DNA of 64,000 nucleotides from Thiorhodovibrio litoralis. GTDB lineage: Bacteria > Pseudomonadota > Gammaproteobacteria > Chromatiales > Chromatiaceae. The position numbers and the translations under genes were made by a program. How positions within the stretch are numbered: position 1 is the first letter of the stretch; each line of letters starts with the position of its first letter. Shown here one piece after another: positions 45,344 through 56,220 of the stretch. The notes below the pieces were generated by a model. The model did no database searches and had not been told where the DNA came from. It saw only the letters and a program-made list of their open reading frames with translations. Location: assembly GCF_033954455.1 (NCBI RefSeq), contig NZ_CP121473.1, positions 2,900,501 to 2,964,500 of the forward strand, given 5' to 3'.

Positions 45344-48300
45344 ATGCATTCTGCTCCCAACAGCCCCAAAGACACACCGACCGACGCCTCACCGACGCCC
45401 CTCTTGTCTGCCGACAACGCCTCTTCAGCAACTGAAACCCCGCCCCCGGCACCCGAAGACGCATCCCCTCCGCCCGACAGCGCGCCAGCGCCCTTCCCTA
45501 TCGTCGGCATCGGCGCATCGGCCGGTGGCCTTGCCGCCTTCGAGGCGTTCTTCTCGGCCATCCCCCCCGACACCGCGACCGGCATGGCCTTTGTGCTGGT
45601 GCAGCATCTCGCGCCCGATCACAAAAGCATTCTGACCGATCTGGTCAAACGCTATACCTGCATGCAGGTGCAGGAAGTCACGGACGGCATGGTGGTCGCG
45701 CCCGACTGCGCCTATATCATCCCGCCCAAACTCGACATGGCGCTGTTCAATGGCAAGCTGCACCTGCTGGAGCCCTCCACACCGCGCGGACAGCGCCTGC
45801 CGATTGATTTCTTCTTCCGTTCCCTGGCCGACGACCAGCATGAGCGCGCCATCTGCGTGGTGCTTTCCGGCACGGGTAGCGACGGCACCCTGGGCGCACG
45901 CGCCATCAAAGGCGCTGGCGGTCTGGTCGTCGCCCAGAGCCCCGACACAGCGGCCTATGACGGCATGCCGCGCAGCATCATCGCCAACAGTCTGGCGGAT
46001 CTAGTGTTGTCACCGGCGGAAATGCCCGAACGCCTGATGACCTACCTCGGGCAGGCCTTCGCTCAACCGGCGGACGTGAAAGACCCGCTCATTAAGGCCG
46101 AGGATTCTCTGACCAAAATCTGCCTGCTGCTGCGCGATGCCACTCGTCACGACTTCTCCCAATACAAGCGAAGCACCCTGGTGCGCCGCATCGAACGGCG
46201 CATGGCCCTGCAACAGATCGAGCGGCAGTCGGATTATGTCCGCCACTTGCAACGCGAGCCTGGGGAGATTCTGGCACTTTTCCACGATTTGCTGATCGGC
46301 GTCACCAACTTCTTTCGCGATCCAGAGGCCTTCGCGGTGCTGGAGACCGAAGTCATCCCCAAGCTGTTCGCGCGCAAAGCCCAACACAGCACAGTGCGCA
46401 TCTGGGTGTGCGGCTGCTCTTCGGGCGAGGAGGCCTATTCCATTGCCATCCTTGCGTATGAGCACATGGAAGCCATGAATCTAAAACACGAGTTGCAAAT
46501 CTTCGCCACCGATGTGGATGTACGCGCCATCGCCCAGGCGCGCGCGGGCAGCTTCCCGACCAATATCGCGGTCGACATCTCGCCCGAACGGCTGGAGCGA
46601 TTTTTCACACTCGACCCGGAAAACCAGGTCTACCGCATTCAGAAAGTAATTCGCGATCTACTCGTGTTTTCTGAGCAGGATCTCATCCGCGACCCCCCAT
46701 TCTCTCGCATCGACCTCATCAGCTGCCGCAACCTTCTGATTTATCTGGATGGAAACCTGCAACGCCGAATCATCCCGCTGTTTCATTACGCCTTGAGTCC
46801 AAACGGGGTGCTCTTTCTTGGCAGTTCGGAAACCATCGGCGACAACATGATGATGTTCACCGCGCTGGATCGCAAATGGAAGATCTTCGCCCGGCTCGAT
46901 CCCATCGGTGGCATGCCTGCACCAACGATTGGGGAACTCACACTCAAGCGGTATGAGGAACCGAAAATGGAGACTCTGACGTCGGGCGCGCAAGGAACCC
47001 TAGCAGCGGCCTCGGACCTGCACGCCCTGACCGTGCGCACTCTGCTAGAGCATTTTAATGCCGTTGGTGTTCTCATCGACGCGAAAGGCACGGTTTGCTA
47101 CATTCACGGCCGCACAGGGCGATATCTCGAGCCGGCTGTCGGCAGCGCCAACATGGACATTTTCCAGATGGCGCGCGACGGACTGCGGCGACCGCTGACC
47201 GCAGCGCTGCAGCGCGCCATTTCGCGCCAGGAGGTCATACAGGCGCCGAATATCCGGGTCAAGACCAACGGGGACTTTGCGCGCGTCAATCTCTCCATCC
47301 GACCGATCAAACCCGTTGCGCGCGGCGGCTCGGGCGACGACCCGGGCAGCTACTACTTGGTCGTCTTTGAGCCGGCAGCGAATGCAAGCTCCGATGATGC
47401 GGGCGCAAAACCAGCTCCCGATAGCGCGACGGGCGCAACCCCAAAGACAAAACCCAGCACCGACAGTGAAGGCCCGGAGCCGGCGCCCTCTTATGAGCAG
47501 GCAATCCGCCGTATTGCCGAGTTGGAGGACGAACTGCACGCCAACGAGGACTACCTGCAAACGACCCGCGAGGAAATGGAGACCTCGAACGAAGAGCTGA
47601 AATCCACCAACGAGGAAATGCAATCGGTCAACGAGGAACTCCAGTCTACCAACGAGGAGCTGGAAACCTCTAAAGAAGAGCTACAGTCCGTCAACGAAGA
47701 ACTGGCCACAGTCAACACCGAACTCCAAACCAAGGTGGTCGATCTCTCGCGTGCCAACGACGACATGAACAACCTGCTGGCGGGCACCGGGGTAGCCACG
47801 CTCTTTGTCGATGATCGCCGGTGCATCAGCCGCTTTACGCCAGCGATGACGAAAATCATCAAGCTCATCCCAGGCGATACCGGCCGCCCGGTGGGCGATA
47901 TCGTCTCGAACCTGATCGGCTACACAACGCTTGAGGAAGACGTTGATTCAGTGTTGCAAACCCTGGTACCCATCGAGAAGTCCGTGCAGGCACTGGATAA
48001 CACCTGGTACCTGATGCGGATTGGCCCCTACCGCACCCTGACCAATGTCATTGAGGGTGCGGTCATGACCTTCGTCGACATCACCAGCCGCAAGCGCATG
48101 GAAGACGATCTGCACAACGCGCGCACCTTCGCCGAAGGCATCGTCGAAGCCGTGCGCGAGCCCTTGATCATCCTGGATGGCGAAACGGTGCTGATCTCGG
48201 CCAATCGGGCGTTTTATCGGCATTTTCAGCTCACCGAGACCGAGACCCTGGGTCAGGCCCTGTTTGAGCTTGGCAAGGGCCAATGGGACATCCCCGCACT

Positions 48301-48532
48301 GCGTGAGCTGATCGAGAAGATTCAAGACTCCAGCGCAAGCATTGACGACTATCGCATTGAGCATGATTTCCCCCGGCTCGGTCGCCGGGTTATGCAAATC
48401 AACGCCCGCCGTCTGTCAGCCATGAGCGACCAGAAGGGGCACATCCTGCTCGCGTTCGAAGACATGAACGTCCCTGTGGAACCCGACACCGCGCCACCGG
48501 CGGGAGGCCCGCTTGAGCCGAACAACAAATGA
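45344..48532 (+). CDS. CheB-CheR fusion with coiled coil and PAS domains
   Basis: 1062 residues from ATG 45344. Methylesterase CheB part (about 50-240): GIGASAGGLAAFEAFF, VQHLAPDH and SGTGSDGTLGARAI give the Ser-His-Asp triad. CheR methyltransferase (about 270-530): FFRDPEAFAVLE, RIWVCGCSSGEEAYSI for SAM binding, FSEQDLIRDPPFSRIDLISC. Then a linker, a coiled coil of repeated (S/T)NEE(L/M) heptads (around 770-830), and two PAS-like domains. It has both opposing chemotaxis modification activities but no Che receptor genes nearby, so it likely works as a two-component output or scaffold with the following kinase. Confidence 0.93.
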   Translation: MHSAPNSPKDTPTDASPTPLLSADNASSATETPPPAPEDASPPPDSAPAPFPIVGIGASAGGLAAFEAFFSAIPPDTATGMAFVLVQHLAPDHKSILTDLVKRYTCMQVQEVTDGMVVAPDCAYIIPPKLDMALFNGKLHLLEPSTPRGQRLPIDFFFRSLADDQHERAICVVLSGTGSDGTLGARAIKGAGGLVVAQSPDTAAYDGMPRSIIANSLADLVLSPAEMPERLMTYLGQAFAQPADVKDPLIKAEDSLTKICLLLRDATRHDFSQYKRSTLVRRIERRMALQQIERQSDYVRHLQREPGEILALFHDLLIGVTNFFRDPEAFAVLETEVIPKLFARKAQHSTVRIWVCGCSSGEEAYSIAILAYEHMEAMNLKHELQIFATDVDVRAIAQARAGSFPTNIAVDISPERLERFFTLDPENQVYRIQKVIRDLLVFSEQDLIRDPPFSRIDLISCRNLLIYLDGNLQRRIIPLFHYALSPNGVLFLGSSETIGDNMMMFTALDRKWKIFARLDPIGGMPAPTIGELTLKRYEEPKMETLTSGAQGTLAAASDLHALTVRTLLEHFNAVGVLIDAKGTVCYIHGRTGRYLEPAVGSANMDIFQMARDGLRRPLTAALQRAISRQEVIQAPNIRVKTNGDFARVNLSIRPIKPVARGGSGDDPGSYYLVVFEPAANASSDDAGAKPAPDSATGATPKTKPSTDSEGPEPAPSYEQAIRRIAELEDELHANEDYLQTTREEMETSNEELKSTNEEMQSVNEELQSTNEELETSKEELQSVNEELATVNTELQTKVVDLSRANDDMNNLLAGTGVATLFVDDRRCISRFTPAMTKIIKLIPGDTGRPVGDIVSNLIGYTTLEEDVDSVLQTLVPIEKSVQALDNTWYLMRIGPYRTLTNVIEGAVMTFVDITSRKRMEDDLHNARTFAEGIVEAVREPLIILDGETVLISANRAFYRHFQLTETETLGQALFELGKGQWDIPALRELIEKIQDSSASIDDYRIEHDFPRLGRRVMQINARRLSAMSDQKGHILLAFEDMNVPVEPDTAPPAGGPLEPNNK

Positions 48533-51500
48533 CGCCCAGCACCCGGAAACACCGCTGGCGCCGGCAGCCGCGAGCGCCAGCGCGCCCGCGTCCAGCCTCG
48601 ACCTGCGCGCCCGCGCCGAGGCTCGCCTGGTCGCGCGGGGCAAGCTGCCCTCCGAGCCCCTGACACGCGAAACCAGCCAGCAGCTCATCCACGAACTCAG
48701 CGTCCATCAGATCGAGCTGGAAATTCAAAACGAGGAACTGCGCCGTTCCCAAAGCGAGCTGGAAGCCTCTCAAGCGCGTTACTTTGAGCTTTACGACCTC
48801 GCACCCGTCGGCTATGTCGCCTTAAACGATGGCGGCCTCATCAAAGAAGCCAACCTCGCCGCCGCCCGGCTGCTCGACCTACCCCGCCGGGATCTGATCA
48901 ACAAGCGCCTGTCGAACTGGATCAAGCCGGACGACCAGGACATCTTCTATCTCTGCCGTCGACGACTCAAGGCCACGGCGCCCCAGCAGCAATGCGAACT
49001 GCGCCTTCAGCGTCCCGACGGCTCCAGCCTTTGGGCGGCACTGGCGCTGTCGCTGCAACCGGGGCGCGAGAGCGAACCCCAATGCCTGGTCGTCCTCAAC
49101 GATATCGACGTTCATAAACAGCTGGATGCCCTGCGCAGCCAGACCGAACAGGACATGCTGAGCCTCAACGCCGAACTCGAACAGCGCGTGCAAACCCGCA
49201 CCGCAGAGCTTGAGCAGGCGACCGCCGCTCTGCAAAAAACCGAGGAGCGTTTTCGCTACGCCATGGATGCCACGCAGGACGGCATCTGGGACTGGCAAAT
49301 GGCGAAAGATAGCGTGTACTACAGCCCTGGCTATGCCCGGATGCTGGGCTATCAGCCCGGTGAGCTGACGCCAAACAAGGGCGCTTGGCTGCAACTGCTT
49401 TTTTCGGGAGAACGTGAGTCAATTGCGACGAACCTCAGTCACCAGTTGCCTAGCGGGACCCTTTCTCTGGAGTACCGTTTGCGCACCAAGACGGGCGGTT
49501 ATCGCTGGGTTCTGGGCCGCGGGAAGGTGGTGGAGCGCGACGCCGATGGGACACCAATCCGGGTCGTTGGTACGCACGTCGACATCACCGAGCGCAAAAC
49601 CGCTGAGCTGATCCTGCGCAGCTACCGCCAGATCGTCGAGACCGCCAGCGACATGCTGATCTTTCTCGACCGCGAGTTGCGCTACCAGATCGTCAACCCT
49701 GCCTATGCGACTTGTCACGGCAGCACGCCGGAACAACTGCACGGACAGCCCCTGGAGGCGGTCGAGGACGCCGAGGTCTTTGCCCAAGTCCACCCGCACC
49801 TGCAGGCAGGGCTCGCCGGCAAAATCCGGAAGTTTGCTGTCCGCTGCAAAAACACGGACGGTCAACCCCGCTGGATCGATGCGGAACAGCGGCCTTTTTT
49901 CCAGAGAGGCAAGGTCGTCGGCTTGGTGGTCAGCTTCCACGACATCACTGAGATACACGAGGCCCGGATTGCCCTGGAGGCCGAACGGGCGCATCTGGAA
50001 GCAGAGGTCACCGCCGCCCGCACCGCTGAGCTGCGCATGCAAACCGAGCGCCTGACCCTGGCCACCGAGGCCGGCGGCGTCGGCATTTGGACATGGAATC
50101 CGGACAGCGGCACCATCACCTGGGACACACAGGTTCGCGAGCTCTATGGACTGAGCAGCCAAGACGCCACGCCCTCGGTTGAGACCTGGAAGCGCTGGGT
50201 GCGCCGGGAAGATTTCCCACGCCTCATGGTAAGCGTTAGACGGGTTCTGAACGGCAAGCGCCAGATCTTCTATCATGTGTTTCGGATTCGCGCCCGCAAC
50301 GGCCAGGAGCGCTATATTGCCGCCCGCGGCCGCCTGCTGCCGCCGACAGCCGAAGGTGAGCGCTTAATGCTCGGCGTCAACTGGAATGTCACCGATGAGC
50401 AGCGCACCGCCGCCGCCCTGCGTGTGAGCGAGGCCAATGCCAACGCGGTAGTGAACGCATCACCCGTGCCACTGGCCATCACCCACAAGAGCGACGGCGT
50501 CTGTCACCTCAATCCCGCGTTCGTCGCGACTTTCGGCTACGACCTCGACGAGATCCCCACCTGGAGCCACTGGTGGAGTCGTGCTGTGCCCGAACCCGCC
50601 GAGCGCGCGCGCACCCTGTCCATGCTTCAGCAACAACTGACGACCATCACGCAGGCGAACAATCCCAGCGACCCGCTCGAAATCAAGGTTCGCCGCCGGG
50701 ATGGCCGCGAGGCCGTCGTGGTCATTCGTGTCACACAGATGGGGCACGATAAACAACTCAACACCCTCTACGACATCACCGAGTTGGTCCAGGCACGCGT
50801 CGCCGCTCAGCAGGCCGCGCGCGCCAAGTCGGATTTCCTCTCGCACATGAGCCACGAGATCCGCACACCGCTGAACGCGGCGCTGGGAATGACGGAAGTC
50901 CTGGAACGGACCCACCTCGATGCAGAGCAGCTCCACCTGGTGCGCCAGGTGCGCATGGCCGGACGCTCCCTGCTGGAGATTCTGAATGACATCCTGGATA
51001 TCTCGCGCATTGAGGCCGGAGCAATGCAGATCGAACAGCGTGCTTTCGCGCTGCCCTCGGTGCTGAACTCGCTCGAAGCGCTGCTGTCGAGTGCGGCTCA
51101 CCAGAAAAAAATCAGGCTCGCGATCAGCACGCCTCCCGCAATCGACGGCGCTCTGCTGGGCGATGCGCGACGACTGAAACAGGTCCTGATCAATCTGGTG
51201 GGCAATGCCATCAAGTTCACCAAGCACGGCGAGGTGTGGGTCGAGATCACGCGACTTGAAGAGACCACAGAAGAGATTGGTCTGCGCTTCGAGGTGGTCG
51301 ACACCGGCATTGGCATCCCACCTGAGATGCTTGAGCTTCTGTTCCAGGCCTTCGTCCAGGGCAGCGTTGGCGTGACTCGTCGTTTCGGCGGCACCGGACT
51401 TGGATTGGCGATCTGCAAACATCTTGTCGAGGCCATGGGCGGCACCATCGGCGCGGAAAGCCTGCCAGGCATCGGCAGCCTGTTCTGGGTCGATCTCACC

Positions 51501-52640
51501 TTCGGGCGCACAACCGAGACGCCCGAACAACCTGAGACGCTCGAGCCGAGTGCATCCCCATTCACCGGCGAACCGCGTCTGGACGGGGCGCGGATGCTAC
51601 TGGTGGACGACAGTGCCATGAATCGGGAGGTGGGCGAGCGCCTGCTCATGCTGGAGGGGGCGCACATCACCCTAGCCAGCGATGGCCGCAAGGCCCTGGA
51701 GTTACTGCGCGAATACCCGAGGGACTTCGACGCGGTGCTGATGGATATACAAATGCCAAACATGGACGGCATCACCGCAACCCGACGCATCCGCGGCGAA
51801 CTTGGGCTGACCGATCTGCCGATCGTCGCCCTGACCGCCGGCGTGCTGCCAGCGCAGCAGGCCGCCGCGCTAGAAGCCGGAATGAACGCGGTCTTGATCA
51901 AGCCGCTGGAAACGGATCGGATGGTCGCCACCTTGCGCCAATGCATGGGGCTTGAACCAGCCTCAGGCTCCCGCGCTCCGCCACCCTCGACCAAGGTCGC
52001 CGAACCCTTCCCCGAGATCCCCGGGATCGACCCGGTCCAAGTCAACCAGATCACTGGCGGAAGCCCGGCTCTATTTGAGAACCTGCTGTCACTCTTCGTC
52101 GCAGACGCCCCTTCCTCATTGACGAAAACCCGCGAAGCCCTAAAGGTCAACGACCGCATGCTGGCGAGCCGACTGATGCACAGCCTGCGCGGCAATGCGA
52201 GCATTCTCGGAGCGCCCGGGATTATGGACGCAGCCAAAGCGCTGCAGGACAGCATTGATGCGGGAGAGAGCGACCTGGACGGACCACTCGATGCGCTCGC
52301 CACACAGCTTGCCCCACTGATCGCGGCCAGCAACGCCTGGCATCCGACGCAACCGGCGACGGAAACACAGGCCAAAGCAGCCTCTCAAAAAGCGTCGGAA
52401 CCTCCACATGACGAAGTCGAGGCGCTGCATGCACTGAGAGCCATTTTGCGCATCAATGACCTCGATGCCATCGCCCATTTCGACCGACTGCGCCCGGAAC
52501 TCAACAACATCCTGGGCGAGACGCGCAGCGAGGCGCTCGGCCGCGAGATCAGCAACCTGCGCTTCAACGAGGCGCTGGCGCTGCTGGAGCCCGCCATCGC
52601 CGAACAGGGACCAGTGGGACCACATAGCGCAGATGCGTGA
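48513..52640 (+). CDS. Large hybrid sensor histidine kinase (PAS repeats, REC, HPt)
   Basis: 1375 residues from the TTG at 48513, with GGGAGG five bases before it; no ATG is better placed. Five PAS-like regions lie between about 85 and 750 (for example APVGYVALNDGGLIKEANLA and ATQDGIWDWQM). Then HisKA with His in SHMSHEIRTPLNAAL, HATPase (LINLVGNAIKFTKHG, VVDTGIGIPPEM, FGGTGLGLAICK), REC (LLVDDSAMNRE, VLMDIQMPNMDG) and an HPt-like end (LMHSLRGNASILGA). There is no membrane helix, so it is cytoplasmic. Its start overlaps the CheB-CheR gene by 20 bases and its end overlaps the next gene by 8. Confidence 0.93.
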   Translation: MSRTTNDAQHPETPLAPAAASASAPASSLDLRARAEARLVARGKLPSEPLTRETSQQLIHELSVHQIELEIQNEELRRSQSELEASQARYFELYDLAPVGYVALNDGGLIKEANLAAARLLDLPRRDLINKRLSNWIKPDDQDIFYLCRRRLKATAPQQQCELRLQRPDGSSLWAALALSLQPGRESEPQCLVVLNDIDVHKQLDALRSQTEQDMLSLNAELEQRVQTRTAELEQATAALQKTEERFRYAMDATQDGIWDWQMAKDSVYYSPGYARMLGYQPGELTPNKGAWLQLLFSGERESIATNLSHQLPSGTLSLEYRLRTKTGGYRWVLGRGKVVERDADGTPIRVVGTHVDITERKTAELILRSYRQIVETASDMLIFLDRELRYQIVNPAYATCHGSTPEQLHGQPLEAVEDAEVFAQVHPHLQAGLAGKIRKFAVRCKNTDGQPRWIDAEQRPFFQRGKVVGLVVSFHDITEIHEARIALEAERAHLEAEVTAARTAELRMQTERLTLATEAGGVGIWTWNPDSGTITWDTQVRELYGLSSQDATPSVETWKRWVRREDFPRLMVSVRRVLNGKRQIFYHVFRIRARNGQERYIAARGRLLPPTAEGERLMLGVNWNVTDEQRTAAALRVSEANANAVVNASPVPLAITHKSDGVCHLNPAFVATFGYDLDEIPTWSHWWSRAVPEPAERARTLSMLQQQLTTITQANNPSDPLEIKVRRRDGREAVVVIRVTQMGHDKQLNTLYDITELVQARVAAQQAARAKSDFLSHMSHEIRTPLNAALGMTEVLERTHLDAEQLHLVRQVRMAGRSLLEILNDILDISRIEAGAMQIEQRAFALPSVLNSLEALLSSAAHQKKIRLAISTPPAIDGALLGDARRLKQVLINLVGNAIKFTKHGEVWVEITRLEETTEEIGLRFEVVDTGIGIPPEMLELLFQAFVQGSVGVTRRFGGTGLGLAICKHLVEAMGGTIGAESLPGIGSLFWVDLTFGRTTETPEQPETLEPSASPFTGEPRLDGARMLLVDDSAMNREVGERLLMLEGAHITLASDGRKALELLREYPRDFDAVLMDIQMPNMDGITATRRIRGELGLTDLPIVALTAGVLPAQQAAALEAGMNAVLIKPLETDRMVATLRQCMGLEPASGSRAPPPSTKVAEPFPEIPGIDPVQVNQITGGSPALFENLLSLFVADAPSSLTKTREALKVNDRMLASRLMHSLRGNASILGAPGIMDAAKALQDSIDAGESDLDGPLDALATQLAPLIAASNAWHPTQPATETQAKAASQKASEPPHDEVEALHALRAILRINDLDAIAHFDRLRPELNNILGETRSEALGREISNLRFNEALALLEPAIAEQGPVGPHSADA

Positions 52641-54586
52641 GAAGCCCGCACAACTCATCGCGCCGACAGATTCTCGGGTGTGCTCAGAGTCGGAACCGGG
52701 GTCTGAACGGACGCTGCGGCAGCGAGCCGAGCAGATCGCGCGCGATACACCGGCCGAATCTCAGGAAGCTATCGCCACATTGTCACCAGAAGACATCCAG
52801 CGGGTGTTTCATGATATTCGTGTGAAGCAGATCGAGCTAGAGCTGCAAGACAAAGAACTGCAACGCGCCAAGGCGCAAATCTGGACCGCACAGGCCCGTT
52901 GCCACGTCTGCCAAAAGCGGACACTACTCAGCGCCCCGCCGGACAGCGAGAAGCTTTTCCGCGCGATCTTCATGACCGCGCCGATCTGCATTTTGATCCA
53001 CGACAAAGATAGCGGTGAGATGCTGGAAGCCAACCCGACCGCCTGCGTGCCCGCGAGGCGGCCGGGCAAGCGGCCCAGATTAAGTCCCAGTTCCTGGCCA
53101 ACATGAGCCATGAGATCCGCACACCACTGAGCGCCATGCTGGGCCTGGCGCAACTGCTGGAAGGCGAGGCGCTGTCCGCAGAGCAGCACCACCTGGTCCA
53201 GCAGATGCGCACGGCCGGACGATCCCTGAACGCGCTCGTCAACGACATCCTCGATCTCTCCAAGCTCGAAGCCGGCCAGTTACGGCTGACCGCAAGAACC
53301 TTCTCGCCAGTGGCCGTGCTGGCACCGGTCGCAAGCCTCATGGGTCAGCAGGCCCGCGCCAAGGGACTCGTGCGCCCGCGGAAGAGATCGAAGACGCCGA
53401 GCAACCGAGCGGCCCGCGCCTGAGCGGCCTGCATTGTCTGGTCGCGGATGACTGCCCGATGAATCGGGAAGTGGTCGAACGCGCACTGCGGCGAGAGGGC
53501 GCTTGTGCGACTCTGGTCACCGATGGTCAGCAAGCGCTCGACTGGCTGCGCGCCCACCCCCAGGATGTCGATGCGGTGCTGATGGACGTCCAGATGCCGG
53601 CGCTGGACGGGCTGACTGCGACTCGTAAGCTCCGTCGGGAGCTTGGTCTGACCGATTTGCCGGTGATCGCCTTCTCCGCCGGCGTGCTGACCGAGCATCG
53701 CCAGCAGGCCGAGGAGGCCGGGTTCAGCGACTTCCTGGCGAAGCCCGTGGACCTGGAAGATCTCGTGTCGATACTGGGGCGTTGGTGCACAACGCCCGCG
53801 GCGGACGCATCGCCGCCCAGCAGCACCCCGACACAAAAGCCATCCAGGCAGCCGAACACGGACTTTCCCGACATTCCCGGACTCGATACCCGTCAAGCGG
53901 CGCGATATTTTGACAACGATTGGTCACGTTTTCTGAAATCGCTGGCCTCCCTAACCACTGACTTCCACGATGCGGCACAGCATACGCGCGACGACCTGGC
54001 GCGTGGCGCGGTTGACGCCGCCGCCCAGCGGCTCCATTCCTTACGGGGTCGCGCGGGCTATCTTGGCAAGCAGGATTTGATCCAAACAGCCGCAACCTTG
54101 GAACAACGCCTGCTGGAAGGGCGCACGGATCTCAAGGACTTAATCGATGCGTTCGAGGAGCAGCTTGCCGCACTCCTGACCGCGCTCAAACCCTGGCTGC
54201 CATCCAAAGACGAGAAGGCTCGAATACTCATTGTCGATGACGACCCCGCCAGCGTCAAAATGATGGGGGAGGCACTGATGCCCGAATATCAATGCGAATT
54301 TGCCTTGTCCGGAGCGCAGGTGCTGGAACAGCTGAAGACAGCGGCGCCGCCTGCGCTGATCCTGCTCGACCTCATGATGCCGGAGATGGACGGCTACGAA
54401 TTGTGTCGATCTCTTCAGGAAGAACCAGGATGGCAGGACATTCCGATCATTTTCGTGACGGCCAGCCAGGACATCAAGAATGAGACTCAGGCCTTGCAAG
54501 CTGGCGCGACGGATTTCATCCCGAAACCCATCGATCCGTCGGCACTGCGCTTGCGGGTTGAAGTGCAACTCCTGTTGCGCGAGTAG
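52633..54586 (+). pseudogene. Second hybrid histidine kinase, catalytic domain deleted
   Basis: Starts at ATG 52633 within the last codons of the previous gene. Readable pieces lie in three frames: N-terminus with a coiled region and a PAS start (FRAIFMTAPICILIHDKDSG), lost at about 53045; then REAAGQAAQIKSQFLANMSHE with HisKA (SHEIRTPLSAMLGLA) up to GQQARAKGL; then, after about 53370, IEDAEQPSGPRLSGLHCLVA, REC (VLMDVQMPALDG), HPt-like (LHSLRGRAGYLGKQ) and a second REC (ILIVDDDPASVK, LLDLMMPEMDGYEL). The PAS remainder and the whole HATPase domain are missing. The last 375 residues from ATG 53459 could still be made, without a complete first REC domain. Confidence 0.85.
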
Positions 54587-54737
54587 GTTCACCGCGCCTT
54601 CGAGCCTCAAAGACCAGTTGCGCCAATATAGCAAAGGTGAGTTACGGGTCGAACATTCCCGAATCAGGGGTAGGTTTGAGGCACAGCGGTGCAGGCAAGG
54701 CAGACATCGGTCATTGAGTCGCTCAACGCATTGAAAA

Positions 54738-55583
54738 TCAGCCAAGCAACGCAGAAGCTGTCAGCAACAGAGCCACTTCGGTGATCTCGACCAGAGCGCC
54801 GGCCCCGTCGCCGGTGAAGCCACCGAGCCGATGTATTTGCGACGCGCGCCACAGCAAGAGACTCAGCCCCGCAACCACCAGCCACAGAAACCAGCCCAGC
54901 CCGAGCCAGGGCCAGGCGAGCAGCCAGCAGCCGAGCGCAAGACCCCAGGCCGGGGTGCGCGGCAACCCGGCGCGCAGCGCGGCGCCCATGCCGGTCTCGG
55001 TCGCGCCCGGCGTGGTTAGCGCCAGCAACAGAATTTGCAGCCGCGCGAGTGCCGGCACCAGCAGCAAGACCGCCACGACGGCTCCCCTGCCCTGTGTAGC
55101 CATGAGTTCCGCACCAGGTCCGCTGCCCGACGCTGTCATCTGCTCGCTCGCCGAGGCCAGCAGCACCCAAAGTGCGCTCCATTTCGCCAGCAACGCCAGC
55201 ATCAGCGCCACCGCGCCCATGGCGCCGAGATGCGGATCTTTCAAAATCGCAAGGGTGCGCGCACGATCCCCCAGCCCACCGACCCAGGCATCGGCGCAGT
55301 CCGAGAGTCCGTCCAGATGCAAAGCGCCGGTGCCCCAAACCCAGGCGATCAGCAGCACAGCCGCAACGACCGGCGCCGGCGCCCCGCTCAACAGCCAAGC
55401 GAGCACAGCCAAGAAGCCGCCGAACAGCAGACCGACCAGCGGATACAGCAGGGCAGCGCGCCCGGAGTCGGCCGGTTGCAGCGCAGTTCCAACAAAGGGA
55501 TCGGGCAAGGGCGCGCGCGTCAGGAAACGCCCGGCGATCAGGAAAGCTCGCCACCAGTCGGAAACAGTCTCTTGCATCGTCAT
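54738..55583 (-). CDS. cobS: Adenosylcobinamide-GDP ribazoletransferase (cobalamin synthase)
   Basis: About 281 residues from the ATG at 55583; a GTG at 55622 inside cobC is possible. The CobS pattern is clear: FLIAGRFLTRAPLP at the start, YPLVGLLFGGFLAVLAW, GALHLDGLSDCADAWVGGLG with the acidic active-site residues, RTLAILKDPHLGAMGAVAL. Several membrane helices. It joins adenosylcobinamide-GDP with alpha-ribazole in the last steps of cobalamin synthesis. Last gene of the btuB-cobU-cobC-cobS operon. Confidence 0.95.
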   Translation of the reverse strand: MTMQETVSDWWRAFLIAGRFLTRAPLPDPFVGTALQPADSGRAALLYPLVGLLFGGFLAVLAWLLSGAPAPVVAAVLLIAWVWGTGALHLDGLSDCADAWVGGLGDRARTLAILKDPHLGAMGAVALMLALLAKWSALWVLLASASEQMTASGSGPGAELMATQGRGAVVAVLLLVPALARLQILLLALTTPGATETGMGAALRAGLPRTPAWGLALGCWLLAWPWLGLGWFLWLVVAGLSLLLWRASQIHRLGGFTGDGAGALVEITEVALLLTASALLG

Positions 55584-55611
55584 CGTCTCGGGAAAAACTG
55601 CAGGCTGACCA

Positions 55612-56220
55612 TTAAACCCCACCTACTGGGGGAAGATGCGCGACCAGACTTGGCAGACCGCCGCCTTCGGGCAAACGCCAGCGGGTGATGCCGGCGGGCG
55701 GCACTTCAAGCAGCAGTAAGGCTGCATCGGCCAGGCCCAGCACCTCTGCGAAAATCGACCGGACCACACCACCATGAGTCACCAGCAGGCCGTGACGCCA
55801 ATCACTCTCGATCAGCTCCCACCAGGCAGCGGCGACGCGGCGGCGGAAGGCGGCGAAAGGCTCGGCATCGGGCGGGTCGAACGACTGGGGCGCGGACCAG
55901 AAGGCGGACAGGTCGGCGAGCGGAATCTCGCTCGCGGTGAGCCCCTCCCAGGTGCCGAAGTCACGCTCGGCGAAAGCCGGCAGCTCAAGCAGCGGCAGCG
56001 CCCACGCACCGGCGAACTCGCGCGCGAACTCCCGGCAACGCCTGGCCGGGGAGCTCAGGACCATGTCCCAGGGCGCGCCATGGCGGGCGGCCAGGTCGTT
56101 GAGCGCCTGTTGCATCTGCTGCCAGCCTTGGTCGGTGAGGGGATCATCCTGGCGGCCGCGAAAGCAGGGACCGCCCTGGACTTCACCATGGCGCAGCAGG
56201 TCGATGAAACGACCGCTCAT
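55612..56220 (-). CDS. cobC: Histidine phosphatase, probably alpha-ribazole-phosphate phosphatase
   Basis: 202 residues. The phosphohistidine motif LLRHGEVQGG stands at the N-terminus with GRQDDPLTDQG, and VLSSPARRCREFA and LVTHGGVVRS complete the active site. Within a cobU-cobS context the natural reading is CobC, which removes the 5' phosphate from alpha-ribazole phosphate. Its start overlaps the end of cobU by four bases. Confidence 0.92.
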   Translation of the reverse strand: MSGRFIDLLRHGEVQGGPCFRGRQDDPLTDQGWQQMQQALNDLAARHGAPWDMVLSSPARRCREFAREFAGAWALPLLELPAFAERDFGTWEGLTASEIPLADLSAFWSAPQSFDPPDAEPFAAFRRRVAAAWWELIESDWRHGLLVTHGGVVRSIFAEVLGLADAALLLLEVPPAGITRWRLPEGGGLPSLVAHLPPVGGV

